A stretch of 64,000 nucleotides of DNA from the NCBI RefSeq assembly GCF_021869535.1, contig NW_026262712.1, forward strand, positions 109,179,640-109,243,639, written 5' to 3'. The position numbers and the translations under genes were made by a program. The stretch is from Mytilus californianus. Taxonomy: Eukaryota; Mollusca; Bivalvia; Mytilida; Mytilidae. The notes beneath the pieces were generated by a model. It saw nothing but the letters and a program-made list of their open reading frames with translations, did no database searches and was not told the origin of the DNA. Shown here in pieces: positions 36,290 through 47,504 of this stretch; positions within the stretch are counted from its first letter, which is position 1, and every line of letters starts with the position of its first letter.

Positions 36290-37030
36290 GTAACATTTTG
36301 TTTTAAAAGATACAAGTGTATTACTCATCTTTATTTCATTTGGTATACTGTTCAATATTTGAGAACCAGAAAATATTAAAGTTTTCTTTTAAAAAAAATG
36401 TTTTTTGGCTTCGGAGATTTCGATAATTTTCATCAGCTGAACGTAAATTATAATTTTGGTTATCAGTAAAATGAAAGTGTTCTCGTAAATAGTTAGTAAC
36501 CATATCATTTTATGATTTAAATGCGAGTATTGCCTTTGGATATTGAATTCGTTTTTCCACATCCAACCGATTAAGTGCAAATCTGCTTAAAATCAGGCAA
36601 TGGGGACAACATGACAAACAAAATCCCACTCAAGTTTACATTAATTTAAGTTCAAAATGTCTAATTGTGTGTGAATATATCATTCGTTTCCTTTTCCTGT
36701 CCTATTATTTCAAGATATAATTTGGTTTAAATGAACTAGAGATTACTGATTAAGGGTAGCTAACTCCATAATTTGCTATATTTCTAACCAAAGGTTATCT
36801 AGAGATTTCTCGAATTACCAGACACCCAGAAACGAAAAACCTACCATTTCTAACTCATGTAATGTTTTACATGACATGTTATCTTTTTGTTTATTTCAAT
36901 TTAGGTTATTGTCGATATATAAACCTAGAAGTTTTTCACAATCTACAATCTCTAATCGTTCATCTGAAATATTGATATCTAAACTGTTTATAGTTGAATA
37001 AAGACATTTTAGAGAACATGCGATCCTATC
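36290..37030 (-). pseudogene. LINE reverse-transcriptase C-terminal remnant
   Basis: Minus strand, upstream part (about 37020-36850): 'DINISDERLEIVDCEKLLGL', 'YIDNNLNWNKQKDN'. This is the end of the RT domain of jockey/CR1/RTE-type LINEs ('LLG..ID..L.W..H'). Downstream near 36580-36390, 'RLDVEKRIQYPKAILAFKS', 'TNYLREHFHFTDNQNYNLRS' matches the usual C-terminal tail. Several stops and frame changes show it is dead. Confidence 0.5.
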
Positions 37031-38189
37031 GGGCTTTTTTAAGCTCGACTTGTCATATTAATATCATTTCATGAAATTTGAACAACGATACACTACAGGG
37101 TTCTGTTGTTCAACTTTTCATTAAATTAATCAAAAGATTAATTTTAACGAGTCGTTTAAAGTTAATCACATGGATAGTAAATACAATGATTAAATTTTAT
37201 TGTTCAACTTTTTTCAAGTTACTCGCTGTATTAATTTTGAAATATATGATTAATTTTGGGTAATTATAGCAAGTGTTTTCCACAATGCATTGTAAATCAG
37301 GGCCTTTAACTTCCTTTTCTGCTTAAAATCATAACTTTATTCTTTTTTAAAACCTAGTTTTTGGATGCCAAACATGATTGAATAGATATCTTATAATATG
37401 TTCATATTTTGTATGGTAACATACTTTAGCTTAATCAAAATTGTCTGTTTGAGTTTAAAATGAAATGTGCTTGAAGGATTTGAAGGGAAAAATAATTTTA
37501 GAAATTCAGAAGTTAATGCATGCTTTTTAACAAAATTTTCTTTCGGATACATTTTTCAATAAAAAGCATTTCCATCCACCCATGACTGATCATGACTAGG
37601 GCCGAAGTTTTTCATTTGTTTGTTGTTGATTGCATAACAGTAAAGTTTATCTTTCATGGAATTTGCGTGTTGATAACAGATAATTGTAAGTCTTTGTTAA
37701 ATTTATATATCAAAATGATAATGAGTCCTTTAAAAATTTCTGTTGTTAATGTTAGTTCAACGTGATACAGATTCCACATTGTTTGTTTAATAAATGACGA
37801 AAACGTCATAATGTAACATCCGTGGAATGGAATCGCCGTTGACGCGTTGGTGACGAGTACTTTCTTTCACGTCCGCATCAAGTATGGCATGCCAAGTTAA
37901 CATTTTAGATAATTATTACGGATGGTGAAAATAAATTCAGAACTGTGAACAAAGTTTAATGCCATATTGCACAGTGGTTTAAGTAAGAGAATGTTTTCAA
38001 TTTTTTGGGGGGTAAAAAATGAAATTACGACTTGTTCGAATTCACTACATTTATTAACAAAACCTTGTGCAAGTATTTGTTTTGCAGTTAAAAACAACAA
38101 TCAAGATAAAATAAAACTATCTGACACTATGATATATCTTGGGTATCCGATATTTACGCGGGGGTGCATAATAGTAAATATCAAAATAA
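37031..38189. other. No recognised feature
   Basis: AT-rich DNA. Overlapping short frames at 37897-38194 on both strands are not credible as genes. Confidence 0.3.
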
Positions 38190-38480
38190 GATAATATGAT
38201 ACAATTGCCAATGCGACAACTCTCTATATGTATACCAGAGATCAAAAAACTTTAGGTCACCTTATGGCATTCAAAAATGAGCAAAACCCATACCACACAG
38301 TTATCTATAAAAGGCCCCGAAATGACAAATGTTAAATAATTCAAACGAGAAAACTAATGATCTGTTTTATGAACAAAACAATAAACGAAAAACAAATATG
38401 ATATATAGCAACAAACGACAATCACTAATTATAGGCTCCTGACTTGGGACAGACACATACAGAAAGTTAATATATACAAG
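38190..38480 (+). repeat. Mytilus dispersed repeat, truncated copy
   Basis: 'TGCCAATGCGACAACTCTC', 'AAAGGCCCCGAAATGACAAA' and 'CTCCTGACTTGGGACAG' as in 26229-26620. Its 3' end is missing. Confidence 0.7.
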
Positions 38481-39459
38481 GACACGGGGGAAGGGGGATG
38501 GTAGGGTCTCTTCCTATATAAAGGTATACAAAGACGTCCCGCTGATATGGGTCACCTTTTTTTTGGAATGTCAAATATATCAATGGGATGTAATTTCACG
38601 GAGGTAATATATCAATGTGTAGAAATTTATAGGTCAATGGTTCATAAGTGTTAATCTTTTGTTAAGATGTCTGTAAAAACTGTAACCAGCAGCAGTTGTT
38701 TATCTGGTCCCTTTTTTGTGGTCTCTTTTACAATTGGGTGTGATTATTCTACAACCGACCAACATAACAGCTTACCTAAAATAAATATCTTTTAAATATG
38801 TTTATATTTCTGATTTTTTTTCTGTTTTTTTATGGATTTGTGCTCGATTTGAAGTTACCTGTTTTATAGTTTGTTACTGCCGTATGTCTTGATTTCACCT
38901 CTTTTTGGTCATGGCGTTGTTTATTTTATCAAACTTATTATTTTTTATCCCCGATTTAGAGCATCATAAATATGCATGAAGTATTTGCCACTGGACGCTC
39001 AGCCAACAACAATCAATCAATCAAAATCTCCTCTAAACAGTACTATAATGACTTTAAACATAATTAATTAATTAAAAAATATATTCGTTTAATCCTTTCA
39101 GCAGATATACACGTCTCATATTGTTTCAAATTTAAAAAAAAGAAGAAAAAAAAACCCATTAAATATCAAAAGAACACATTCTGTTCTGCATGGGTTGTTT
39201 GTCTCATGATGATAATGATGATGGATGACTATTTAACGTCCAGTGCGGCAAATTAGATCCCTATTTCAGACTAGAATATGTTAATGCAATGTGAATATTA
39301 ACCCTGCTTTGTACCAGACCGTCTGGCTGAGCCGGATTTTTAACGTGCTAATTCACAAGGTCTGCAGGTTTGTTACATTTGATGAATATGCCAAAGGATA
39401 TTTTCAATGGAGAAACGACTTGTCATTAGTTGCGTTATTTTTATATGTATTTTCCACTA
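38481..39459. other. Non-coding with short bivalve repeats
   Basis: 38955-39010 (reverse) and 39225-39330 (forward) are fragments of the 'GTCCAGTGGCAAAT' family, also present at 32170-32260. The remainder is unassigned. Confidence 0.4.
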
Positions 39460-40640
39460 CTATGATGATGTTTCCTTAAATTGATCGTAATTTTCTGGTC
39501 CAATATTTAGAAAACATTTATATGAAGTGGCGAGCAAATCAGGGCAGTTTTCAAAATATACAGGATTCATTTTTTGTTGCCCTCGTAACACTTTGTATTT
39601 TCGATTTTATCATATCATAAGTGCTGTTTTTTCTTATATGCAAATCTTAAAATCTGATTCATAGTTTGAGTCAAAATAAAAATCTTACTCTTTCTTACTA
39701 TTAAAATTGTTTTTATCAAAAGGAATGTATAAAAACTAGAAGCTCTAAAGAGCCTGTGTCGCTCACCTGCATCTTCAACAATGGCCATTTTTAGTAATAA
39801 TCTTCATTTAAGGGGAATAATTCTATAAAGAGTTAACTGACAATTTAAGCCATGTTGCCATATATGTAGATCTTATCCTGCTGATCTATTTTCCTATTTA
39901 AAGTTTCTATTTATCTGTTATAGTTTTCGATATAAAAGGATGAAAATGCTAAAAAAAATAGTAATAATTATCATTAAAGGGCAATAACTCCAATAACTAG
40001 TCGACTGAAAATTTCGGCTATTATGGCTTATTTGTCGATCTAGTCTCATGATCATTTTGCTATTTAAACTTTCTATCTATCGATTTTAGTTTTCAAGATA
40101 ATAGGCAAAAAAATGGGAAAATCGTCATTAAAGGGCAATAACATTGATAAGTAGTCGACTAACGATATCGGTCAAAGCTGATTTATTTGTAGACCTTTTC
40201 TTGCCTATCATTTTTGCTTTCAAAATTTCTATCTATCTTTTGTATTTTTCAAGATAATAAGCAAACGTGAATTTTCTTTGGGCAAAATTCGACGTTTAAG
40301 GGCAATAACTCCTTTAAGAAGTCGTTTGACAGTTTTTATTTTTATAGACATTTGGTAGTTCTCATCATTCTGAAATATTTTCTATAGCATAACATACAAA
40401 AAAATGCAGTTTTACCATATGTTCTATTTTAAGACATGTCGGCAATGTTTGTCGGCAGGCAGACATTTTATTGTTCATATTCTAAAAACTAAATACCCAA
40501 TTGAGGATTGTGGCCAAGTTTGGTTAAATTTAGGGAAGTAGTGTCAGAGGAGATCTTCTTTGTAAAAGTTTACGGACGACAGACGACAAACGACACACGC
40601 CAAGTGATGGCAAAAGCTCACACTGGCCCTTTAAGCCAGC
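39460..40640. repeat. Dispersed repeat, copy 2 of 2
   Basis: Direct copy of 11805-12425 over its first part, then continues with internal subrepeats: 'AAGGGCAATAACTC', 'AGTCGAC' and 'CTATCTATC' recur at about 39975, 40130 and 40300. It ends at 'GACGGACGACAGACGACAAAC'-like sequence and 'GGCAAAAGCTCACACTGGCC', typical of this bivalve family. Confidence 0.6.
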
Positions 40641-40916
40641 TGAGCTAAACATGATGTCAATACGAAACACGACACTACTGAGTGCCTTTGATTGTCAGGG
40701 ATCAACAGTCCAGGTTCATATGATATTATGAATAAATGTATGATGTCGATTTAAGAGCGCATGTTTTTCAAATAAATTTTATCAGAAACGCTTGAGGCAA
40801 AACGTTTTGGATTTATATTTGCTCAGTAACAACATTTTGGCATGGGAGGAGACACACTTTTAGTTGCAGCAGATAAGCTCTTTAATGAAGGAGAATATTT
40901 GTCTTCGTTTCCTGGA
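40641..40916. other. 3' flank of the host gene
   Basis: Region just downstream (minus strand) of the stop codon; presumably the 3' untranslated region. No canonical AATAAA was identified with certainty. Confidence 0.3.
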
Positions 40917-41134
40917 TTAAGCTTTTATTTTTCCAAAAGGAAAGCGTACGTCGCTGTCTTTACCATATTTATACATTTCAATTAAGTCATTTTTAGCTAT
41001 CGGTTCCCCTCTGTCCACAAAAACATCTTCTTTTAGTCGCTTTTTATGATGAGCATAAATTGCGCTAGTCATTATCATTAATGCAGTTACTAATCCTACT
41101 CCTATACCAATCATGAGTAGAGTTTGAGTAGGGT
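40917..41134 (-). CDS. Last exon: transmembrane helix and cytoplasmic tail
   Basis: Codes 'PTQTLLMIGIGVGLVTALM' continuing 'IMTSAIYA', a 20-25 residue hydrophobic helix. A basic stop-transfer stretch 'HHKKRLK' and a tail ending 'VRFPFGKIKA' before TAA follow. The tail has one Tyr-containing patch (EMYKYG) but no recognisable signalling domain. Two starts are possible. Either the exon begins at 41134 after 'TGTTGTACAG' (phase 1, no frame problem), or it is the end of a longer exon from 41202 whose frame is broken by one missing C in the CCC at 41131-41133. Confidence 0.65.
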
Positions 41135-41202
41135 CTGTACAACAGCTTCGGTTGTATTGATTGCAGTTGTTTCTTGATTACTACGAGTAATGTCCGTATA
41201 AT
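41113..41202 (-). CDS. Stalk exon copy 1 (Thr-rich), frame ends or shifts
   Basis: After acceptor 'TTTTTATTTGTAG' the phase-1 frame reads 'YTDITRSNQETTAINTTEAV', then 'VQTLLKLYS' and TGA at about 41113. Copy 2 at 43131 has nearly the same start ('YTDSTLLYRETTAVETTESV'). If one base is added to CCC at 41131-41133 the frame runs smoothly into the membrane exon ('VVQT.PTQTLLMIG'). As read, it would end as a secreted form. The NTT and ETT content suggests an O- and N-glycosylated stalk. Confidence 0.45.
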
Positions 41203-42177
41203 CTACAAATAAAAATATTCATTATAGCTTAAACAACTCTATTAAATCATTTCTGTATTAAAATCTTTTACTGAATGTCACATATGAACAGAATAACCAA
41301 TTAAACTTGTCATGAACAAAATGACGATTGCGACTAGTGGAACCAGAACTGTTAACCCTTCTCATCCACCGGATTTCACCTTATGTTTTAATAGGTTCGT
41401 GTCAATGTTTGTATCATTTAAATCTTTCACACTAAATCATGCATATTTGTAGATTAATTATACGTTACAATAGTGTATATTTGGTAATGTTGTAGAGTTA
41501 GACATGCACCATTTTCATATCAGCGATTGTATGATGCCACAAGTGAATCCGAAACTACATGCATGTACATTTTGAAGCATTTTCGTTCGCCCTGTTTTTC
41601 CTGGGATTCGTTTTGCGTAATCTATTATTTATATGTATTGTTGTTCTGCCATCGGATTGAAATGAGATAAGACATTAATTTTACACTAGATATCTAATCA
41701 TAATAATATTTTAATTCCTCACTTTAATTCGGCAGCAATTTCATCAATAAAAGGAATAAAAAAATTCAAAAGCATTGCTAGAAAATACAGTAGAAACTGA
41801 GATGACGATGCCATTTATTTTCTTTTTTTGTAACTAATGAGTCTTGATATCGGTTACATGATAGCAATGTAATCCGGGTGCGGGATTTTCTCACAGTGTT
41901 GAAGACCCATTGGTGGCCTTGGGCTGTTTTCTGCTCTTTGGTAGGGTTGTAACCTATTTGGCACATATCCCGTTTCCATTTTCTATCTATTTATTGTTAA
42001 AATCTTGTCGTTCACGTTTGGATTGAAATTAAAATCCTTATGAAGTAAAAGGTACTTGTATGAAAATTTAAGTTTGCAATTTTGAGTCTGACCATTTTCG
42101 CAGGTAGCAGAATTGAGGAATAGCAGTACCATTTCTTAAGAAAAATTTTGGATTTGACGTTTTAAAAGAAAGACTCA
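41203..42177. other. Intron / duplicated intron sequence
   Basis: 41203-41420 matches 43132-43330 (e.g. 'ATGACGATTGCGACTAG', 'CCGGATTTCACC'), so the tandem duplication includes intron DNA. The rest is AT-rich and unassigned. Confidence 0.5.
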
Positions 42178-42420
42178 TTGGCAAGAGAGAGAACAGAACC
42201 AGTGAAACGAATATTTGAGACAGTCAAACCCAAAATTGAAGTTGGCTACTCTCAAATGAATGAACTTGATAAATTACTCCGTCCGAAGTTGTTTCCTGGA
42301 TTAACCTCCACCAGGATACTTAAACTTAATTCTTTGAAAGCCAATTATGTGTATATACCTGAATACATTGGACGCTTTATGACCAAAAGGAACCTTGAAA
42401 TAATAACCGAGTTCATTTAA
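42178..42420 (+). CDS. Unassigned 80-residue frame
   Basis: Open from a TTG; no ATG near the start. It reads 'VKPKIEVGYSQMNELDKLL', 'RPKLFPGLTSTRILKLNSL' and 'YVYIPEYIGRFMTKRNLEI', a composition more protein-like than most frames nearby. It lies antisense in an intron of the host gene, in the part unique to duplication copy 1. No family recognised; it may be an exon of an inserted element. Confidence 0.2.
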   Translation: MARERTEPVKRIFETVKPKIEVGYSQMNELDKLLRPKLFPGLTSTRILKLNSLKANYVYIPEYIGRFMTKRNLEIITEFI

Positions 42421-42472
42421 GGTTATTATTCCCTGAGAAAATTGGATTTCTACTTTCTTTTTTTACTAGAAA

Positions 42473-42715
42473 TTAACATTTGGAATATCTCGAAAACGTC
42501 TATAACTTAATGCAACGTTGTTGCCATCGAATCCAACTGTCGCCCATAGAATTGTCGACAGACGTCATCAAATTAATAAAAATGGCGTACATGTCCCATT
42601 TCATCCGATTAATGAATGAAGTCATTTATGAAGACAATATTTTGGTAGAAACCAGCAAAAAAAAAAAAACAACAACCAAAACAACAATCGAAGTAAATGC
42701 TTAATTAGATGCATA
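42473..42715. repeat. Tandem-duplication block, copy 1 distal part
   Basis: Matches 43411-43530 and 43820-43925: 'TCTCGAAAACGTC', 'ACTGTCGCCCATAG', 'CAGACGTCATC', then 'GACAA..TTTGG..GA(A/C)ACCAG' and 'CGAAGTAAAT'. In copy 2 the block is split by a repeat insertion at 43555-43815. Confidence 0.6.
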
Positions 42716-42955
42716 TATAAAATAACCAAACACATTGCATGTGATAAATCTGATAAAGATAAATACCTAAACATTTACAAATAGATTTCTTCTGGACGCG
42801 GAATCTTAGCTTTTGTCTATTGCAGAAATGTATGTTTAACGAGTAGTGGGTTTCCTTGTCCCTGAAGTTTTGTTTTGATGCTATATGTGATTATTATTGT
42901 TTTTTTTTAGTAAAACTTTCAGTAATTTTCACAAAGTGACTAATAAATATAACAC

Positions 42956-43131
42956 CTGTAAGGAAGCTGCTAATTCTTCTGATGTTTTTACTAGTCGGGT
43001 AACTGTTGCTGAACTTAATGAAGCTTCAGTGGTTTCGACAGGTCTATGATACATCGTTGTGGTTTGCACAACTGACTCGGTTGTTTCGACTGCAGTTGTT
43101 TCTCGATAAAGAAGAGTACTGTCCGTATAAT
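42956..43131 (-). CDS. Stalk exon copy 2 (Thr/Ser-rich)
   Basis: Acceptor 'TTTTTATTTGTAG' before 43131, phase 1, joins the last MAM exon as Asp. It reads 'YTDSTLLYRETTAVETTESV', 'VQTTTMYHRPVETTEASLSS' and 'ATVTRLVKTSEELAASLQ', a Thr/Ser/Glu-rich linker. The best donor seen is CAG|GTGTTA after 42956, which is phase 0 and does not match the phase-1 membrane exon. The true 3' limit, or whether this copy is used at all, is therefore unresolved. It is clearly a duplicate of the exon at 41202. Confidence 0.5.
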
Positions 43132-43410
43132 CTACAAATAAAAATATGTATTAAAGGTAAATATTCCGTATTTAAAACTTTTACTGACTGTGACTTATCA
43201 ACATAATTTAACTAGTTATGAGCAAAACGACTGATGCAACTAGGGGAACCGGAACTGTTAACCATTCGTGTCCACCGGTTTTTACCTAAAATTTTTCTAG
43301 GTTCATGTCAATTTAAGTGTCATTTAAAGCTTTTGAAGCACTGATTACTGAGCTGACGATACGGTATAGTTATACCTATTCTAATGGAATACTCGCAATA
43401 AACTCGAAAT

Positions 43411-43930
43411 AAAACATTTATAATGTCTTGAAAACGTCGACAGTTACAACGAAAAGTTGTTGCAAATGACCCCGACTGTCGTCCGAGGAATTTTCAGCAG
43501 ACGTCATTTAATCAACAAGAATGTGTCCATAGTACACGGATGTCCCACTCGCACTATTATTTTCTATTTTTAGTGGACCGTGAAAATGGGGTCAAAACTC
43601 TTATTTGGCATTATAATTAGAAAAAATCATATCATAGGGAACATGTGAACTAAGTTTCAAGTTGATAGGACTTCAACTTCATCAAAAACTACCTTGACCA
43701 AAAACTTTAACCTGAAGCGGGACAGACGGACGGACGAACGAACCAACGAACTAACGAACGAACGCACAGACCTAAAAACATAATACCCCACTACTTTCGT
43801 AGGTGGGGCATAAAAATGGTGTGACATGTCACATTACATCCAAATCAATACTGAAGTCACTTATTTAGACAACTTTTGCCTAGACACCAGAAAAACAACC
43901 AATTACAGCAACCGAAGTAAATACGAAAAT
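43411..43930. repeat. Tandem-duplication block, copy 2 distal part
   Basis: Counterpart of 42473-42715, interrupted by an unrelated bivalve repeat at 43555-43815. Confidence 0.55.
43555..43815. repeat. Bivalve repeat with GAACGAAC tract
   Basis: 'GTGGACCGTGAAAATGGGGT', 'AACTAAGTTTCAAGTTGAT' and 'GGGACAGACGGACGGACGAA' then a degenerate GAACGAAC run and 'TACTTTCGTAGGTGGGGC'. This family is common in molluscs (my recollection). It splits the duplicated block, so it inserted after the duplication or only in this copy. Confidence 0.6.
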
Positions 43931-44580
43931 TGGTAAATATATAAATACAATAAAAACTTATCACTTTGCACTTCTCTGTTGATAAAAACAATGAACAAAA
44001 TGTATGAAGATACGAAAATCTTGTTTTTACACAGCACGTGCGTTACTGCATAAAATGCCAAGTGGCGTTAATTTGTAACTGACAGTTACTGGGGTAAATT
44101 CAATAAATAAATAAACGTCATCAAGGACCGCCCATTTGGCGGAAAGCTTTCTGTATAACACTAAAGTCTTGTGCTCTTTTGATTGGTAAATAATGTTTGT
44201 AAAATATTTTTGATAGATGGATCAAAACTAGAGTTAAAAAACATGAATGCTGAATGTTTTTACTACAGGGTTCAAAAGTAATAGGGGTCAATATAGGAAT
44301 TTAGTGCAAATCTTCAGTGTTTGTAAACAAGGCCATGAGGATGCCCCAAAAATGCCGTATGACTCTCTTTATTGTTGCAAAAGATGGAGCTACATTTGTA
44401 CTTGAATGATATATGAAAGCTTCTGATTTATAAAGGTAATCCAGGTATAAATTTAATTCAAAACATAGGTTTACATTAAAGTCGATGAGAGATTTTTTAC
44501 TGAATTTATCCCTATAGGTCCTCTCGTATTGAACATTTTTGTCTGGATATCTTATAGATTATGAAATAAAGTTTATGGTT
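43931..44580. other. Intron, no recognised feature
   Basis: AT-rich intronic DNA between the stalk and MAM exons. Confidence 0.35.
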
Positions 44581-44581
44581 T

Positions 44582-45212
44582 AAAGGCATACGAAACAGTT
44601 TTGATCCCACGGTGAATTTTTAATGAAAGTTTGCATACAAGCTATTTTTCACCCAATCAATACAAATATGCAATAAAAAATATTCTTCATGTACTACTTT
44701 TTGAGATAAATCGGGTCGAAATTTTGGACATTTACTGGAAATTTCGGTTTCTTTGACATATCTTTCCTTTGGAAAGATATACCTAATTTTTTTGTATTTC
44801 AAAAGAAAAACGCAAGCGTATTTTTATAAAAACATATGGAATATCTTCTCTAGATAAGTGTGCTTTGGATTTGTGTAACAATTCTTTGGAAATAATTCAT
44901 TTTTATCACATTTTGATTATTTAGTAAAAAAACGGCATTTTTTTGCTGTATATTTAACTAATTTAAAAAAAATTTCATCGGTGATTTGTTGATAAAAATT
45001 GGCACAAATAATCTTCACACATAATAGAGCCAGCTGTCATTTTTAAAACGAGGGGTCCATGAACTCGTTTTCAAGTTAAATCAGTCTGAATGATAAAAAT
45101 CAGTCGAAAATGCATCTTTTACCGATATGTCACAGTTTGACGTCGCGAAAAATAACATTTTACGTTAGCAACGTCATTACCTCCCCGTAACTGTATCGTA
45201 TGCCCTTGATTC
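44582..45212. mobile_element. Non-autonomous TIR element, about 630 bp
   Basis: The left end 'AAGGCATACGAAACAGTT' and right end (reverse complement) 'AAGGGCATACGATACAGTT' are inverted copies with two differences. No transposase; the minus frame 44620-44802 is incidental. Known-looking mussel interspersed sequence; target duplication not resolved. Confidence 0.6.
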
Positions 45213-45255
45213 ACTTTGTTTTTAAACAAACATAAAATATTTATGTGCTTAAATG

Positions 45256-45625
45256 CTTAAATCTTGAAGGCTCTGCTCTTTGCGGCTTGAATGTTCCTTT
45301 CGCCTTCCAAATTTCTAGCCATTTCGTCTGATAGATATTCACCGACAGGTTTCCACCCTTTCTCCGATTTTTCCGCTAAATGTAAAAGTTTCTTTCACTT
45401 CTTCAGGAACTTTTCCGACCTTTCAACAAAAGGGACGACATTGGACTATCTCTAACTATGAATGGAGTCTACGGCAACATTTATATGGTCTAAAATATCA
45501 GTGTTTAGCTCAAACTACATATGTTTCCTTGTATAGGAAAGTACTCTCCGTCTTCTTAACTTTACGGGCCAATTCGTTCTGTGTTGTGTCAGTCACATTC
45601 CTTTCATTCCCGAAAACTTTTTGCT
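45256..45625 (-). pseudogene. Retroelement gag-like remnant
   Basis: The minus strand reads 'HLAEKSEKGWKPVGEYLSDE', 'MARNLEGERNIQAAKSRAFK', with decayed upstream pieces near 45620-45480 ('ELARKVKK.ES'). This 'K..GW..V.EY.SDE.A....DE..I..AE.RA' block recurs in bivalve retroelement-associated proteins that I recognise but cannot name precisely. Frame breaks show it is inactive. It lies in sense orientation in a host-gene intron but is not joined to it. Confidence 0.45.
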
Positions 45626-45985
45626 GAAATAGGTTTTCGATAAATTAAGCAGAAATCCCGTTAGCAGGATTTTCAGCTTGAAGTTGTACAGGATTTAATA
45701 AGTTGTTTGGTTCAAAATCGGACAAGATAAAAATAAACTTTTAACAATAAAACGTGTGCTGGTTTAGTCACTACTCAATCCTCGATAACTTAACACTCGT
45801 GCAGTTTCCTAATATACTGCCCGCCAAACCGAATAACAACAATTGTAACACAACCGATTTAAACTCTCCCGTAATGAAATCATTGCGCAATCTTTCAAAT
45901 TCATTCCGCATAACGCATATTAATACATTAATTGTAATTTTTTTGTTGAACGACTGTGAGAGTGGTGTTCAATAATAAAACTTAC

Positions 45986-46067
45986 CATCTGAACAGTTGT
46001 ACAGTTTGGGATCATCTACAGAAATATCACTCAAGTAACTTTTTAACTTCGTACCTTCAATTATAAA
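45986..46067 (-). CDS. MAM domain exon 4 (C-terminal strand)
   Basis: After acceptor 'TTTATATTTTCAG' it reads 'FIIEGTKLKSYLSDISVDD' then 'PKLYNCSD' and a strong donor G|GTAAGT. It enters in phase 0, matching the donor of 48655-48800, and leaves in phase 1. 'SDISVDD' is the MAM C-terminal signature normally seen as 'DIA.DD', and the Cys is the domain's fourth. NCS is a possible N-glycosylation site. Confidence 0.8.
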
Positions 46068-47504
46068 CTGAAAATATAAAACAATATTAAGTCATTTGTG
46101 AAGATTGTAATGAAAAAACATGTATCTATAAAGATTTAATGCTACAGAACAAACGTCTTTTAAAAATGTTTCAAGAAATCTTAAAACATTTAACAGTAAA
46201 TAAAAATTTTAAGAGGAGCGATCGATATTCCCAGCTTGAAATATATAAATAAACGTAATAAATGGTGTATGTTGCAGAAACTTCGATGACCGGGTGAATG
46301 TCTACAGCGACCTAAAATGGTAATAACCAAGTGTGTCATTAAAACAAAATACAATGTGAATGGTTTCTTTGTTGCATTTTGTACTTGGATTCACATGAAG
46401 GGCTTTAAAGAACTGTTTGCTAAGGGAGAAAAATGTATATAAATGCATTGAAAGATATTTTTAACCAAACTATACAAAACCATCTAAGGTCAACTTGATT
46501 GTTATGTTCTCTAAGTTAAAATTTAGAAGTTGAGAACTAAAATAAAAATGTATGTAATAAACCATGGCCATTGACAAAAAATTGGCTACACGGTGGTTTA
46601 TGTAAACATATTTAACTTAACTGTAATTAATGAATGGCTATTTTTTATTTTGAATTTATTGAACCATAAAATTAATTTTTGACTCTTCACATTGAATAAT
46701 CCACGAAGCGGATTATGTAAAATGTGAAGAGCCAAAAATTAATTTTATGGTTCAATAAATTCAAAATAAATTATTGTCATTCATTATAAATAAATTTCTA
46801 TCAAAAATAAGGCTCAAAGAGCTTTTTATATTATTTATATTAACAATAACAACGTACACAAATGTTGGCGTATGAATACATAACGTCAGAGTGGGCGTGT
46901 CGCCATAAAAATTGACAACATTGAAAATAAAGGTAATACTTTTAACCAATCAGAAGATACTAAATACACCAAATTTATTTATTCAAATATATCACAAAAT
47001 TGAAATTTCCATCTTTGATGATAGAAAAAATATAGAATCAAACCACTGAAATAAATTGTTTAATTCACAATTTTGTAAAGAACGGTACTTTAATGAGAAC
47101 AAGGAACAGGGGAAATTTTATTTTTCAATTGTGAAAAAATCGAGATCGGTGGATAAGGTATATGAGTGTTTTTTTAATTTTATCTCAATTGTGAAACTTT
47201 TTTTATCGTATAACAAGTGAGCGTGACACAACAAATGTTTATCTTTGTGCTAATTTTAAATAAGGAAAATGAACGGATCCAATGTGGTGCCTGGTATGCA
47301 CGAATAGCGAATAACATATATATTATTCTGCAACATACCATTTAGAAATCAATGTTCACATACTGTGGGTCTTTTTGAAGAAATATCTTTAAAAAAATGA
47401 TTTTCAGGGAAATAATTGGACACGTTAAAGCTAAAAACTGTATTGACCAGACCCTCGTAGTGTCTTGAACAATAATTTCAAATAGTATTTTAATTTGTTG
47501 TCCT
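46068..47504. other. Intron with a hairpin element
   Basis: AT-rich intron of the host gene between MAM exons 3 and 4. It contains the foldback at 46628-46786 and otherwise nothing recognised. Confidence 0.4.
46628..46786. mobile_element. Foldback MITE, about 68-bp arms
   Basis: The left arm (about 46628-46694) contains 'TTGAACCATAAAATTAATTT' and 'GACTCTTCACATT'. The right arm (about 46719-46786) is its reverse complement with few differences. The loop holds a smaller hairpin, 'AATAATCC..GGATTAT'. The whole could fold into one long stem, and it lies inside a transcribed intron. Small palindromic MITE, or a structured RNA precursor. Confidence 0.75.

Noticed and set aside
42178..42420. Unassigned frame as an exon of the host gene
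   Set aside because: It is on the opposite strand to the gene and shows no sushi, MAM or stalk character; it is kept only as a low-confidence unknown.
43700..43790. GACGGACGAACGAAC tract considered as a CRISPR-like or satellite array
   Set aside because: It is a degenerate short-unit tract typical of a bivalve interspersed repeat; a eukaryotic context excludes CRISPR.
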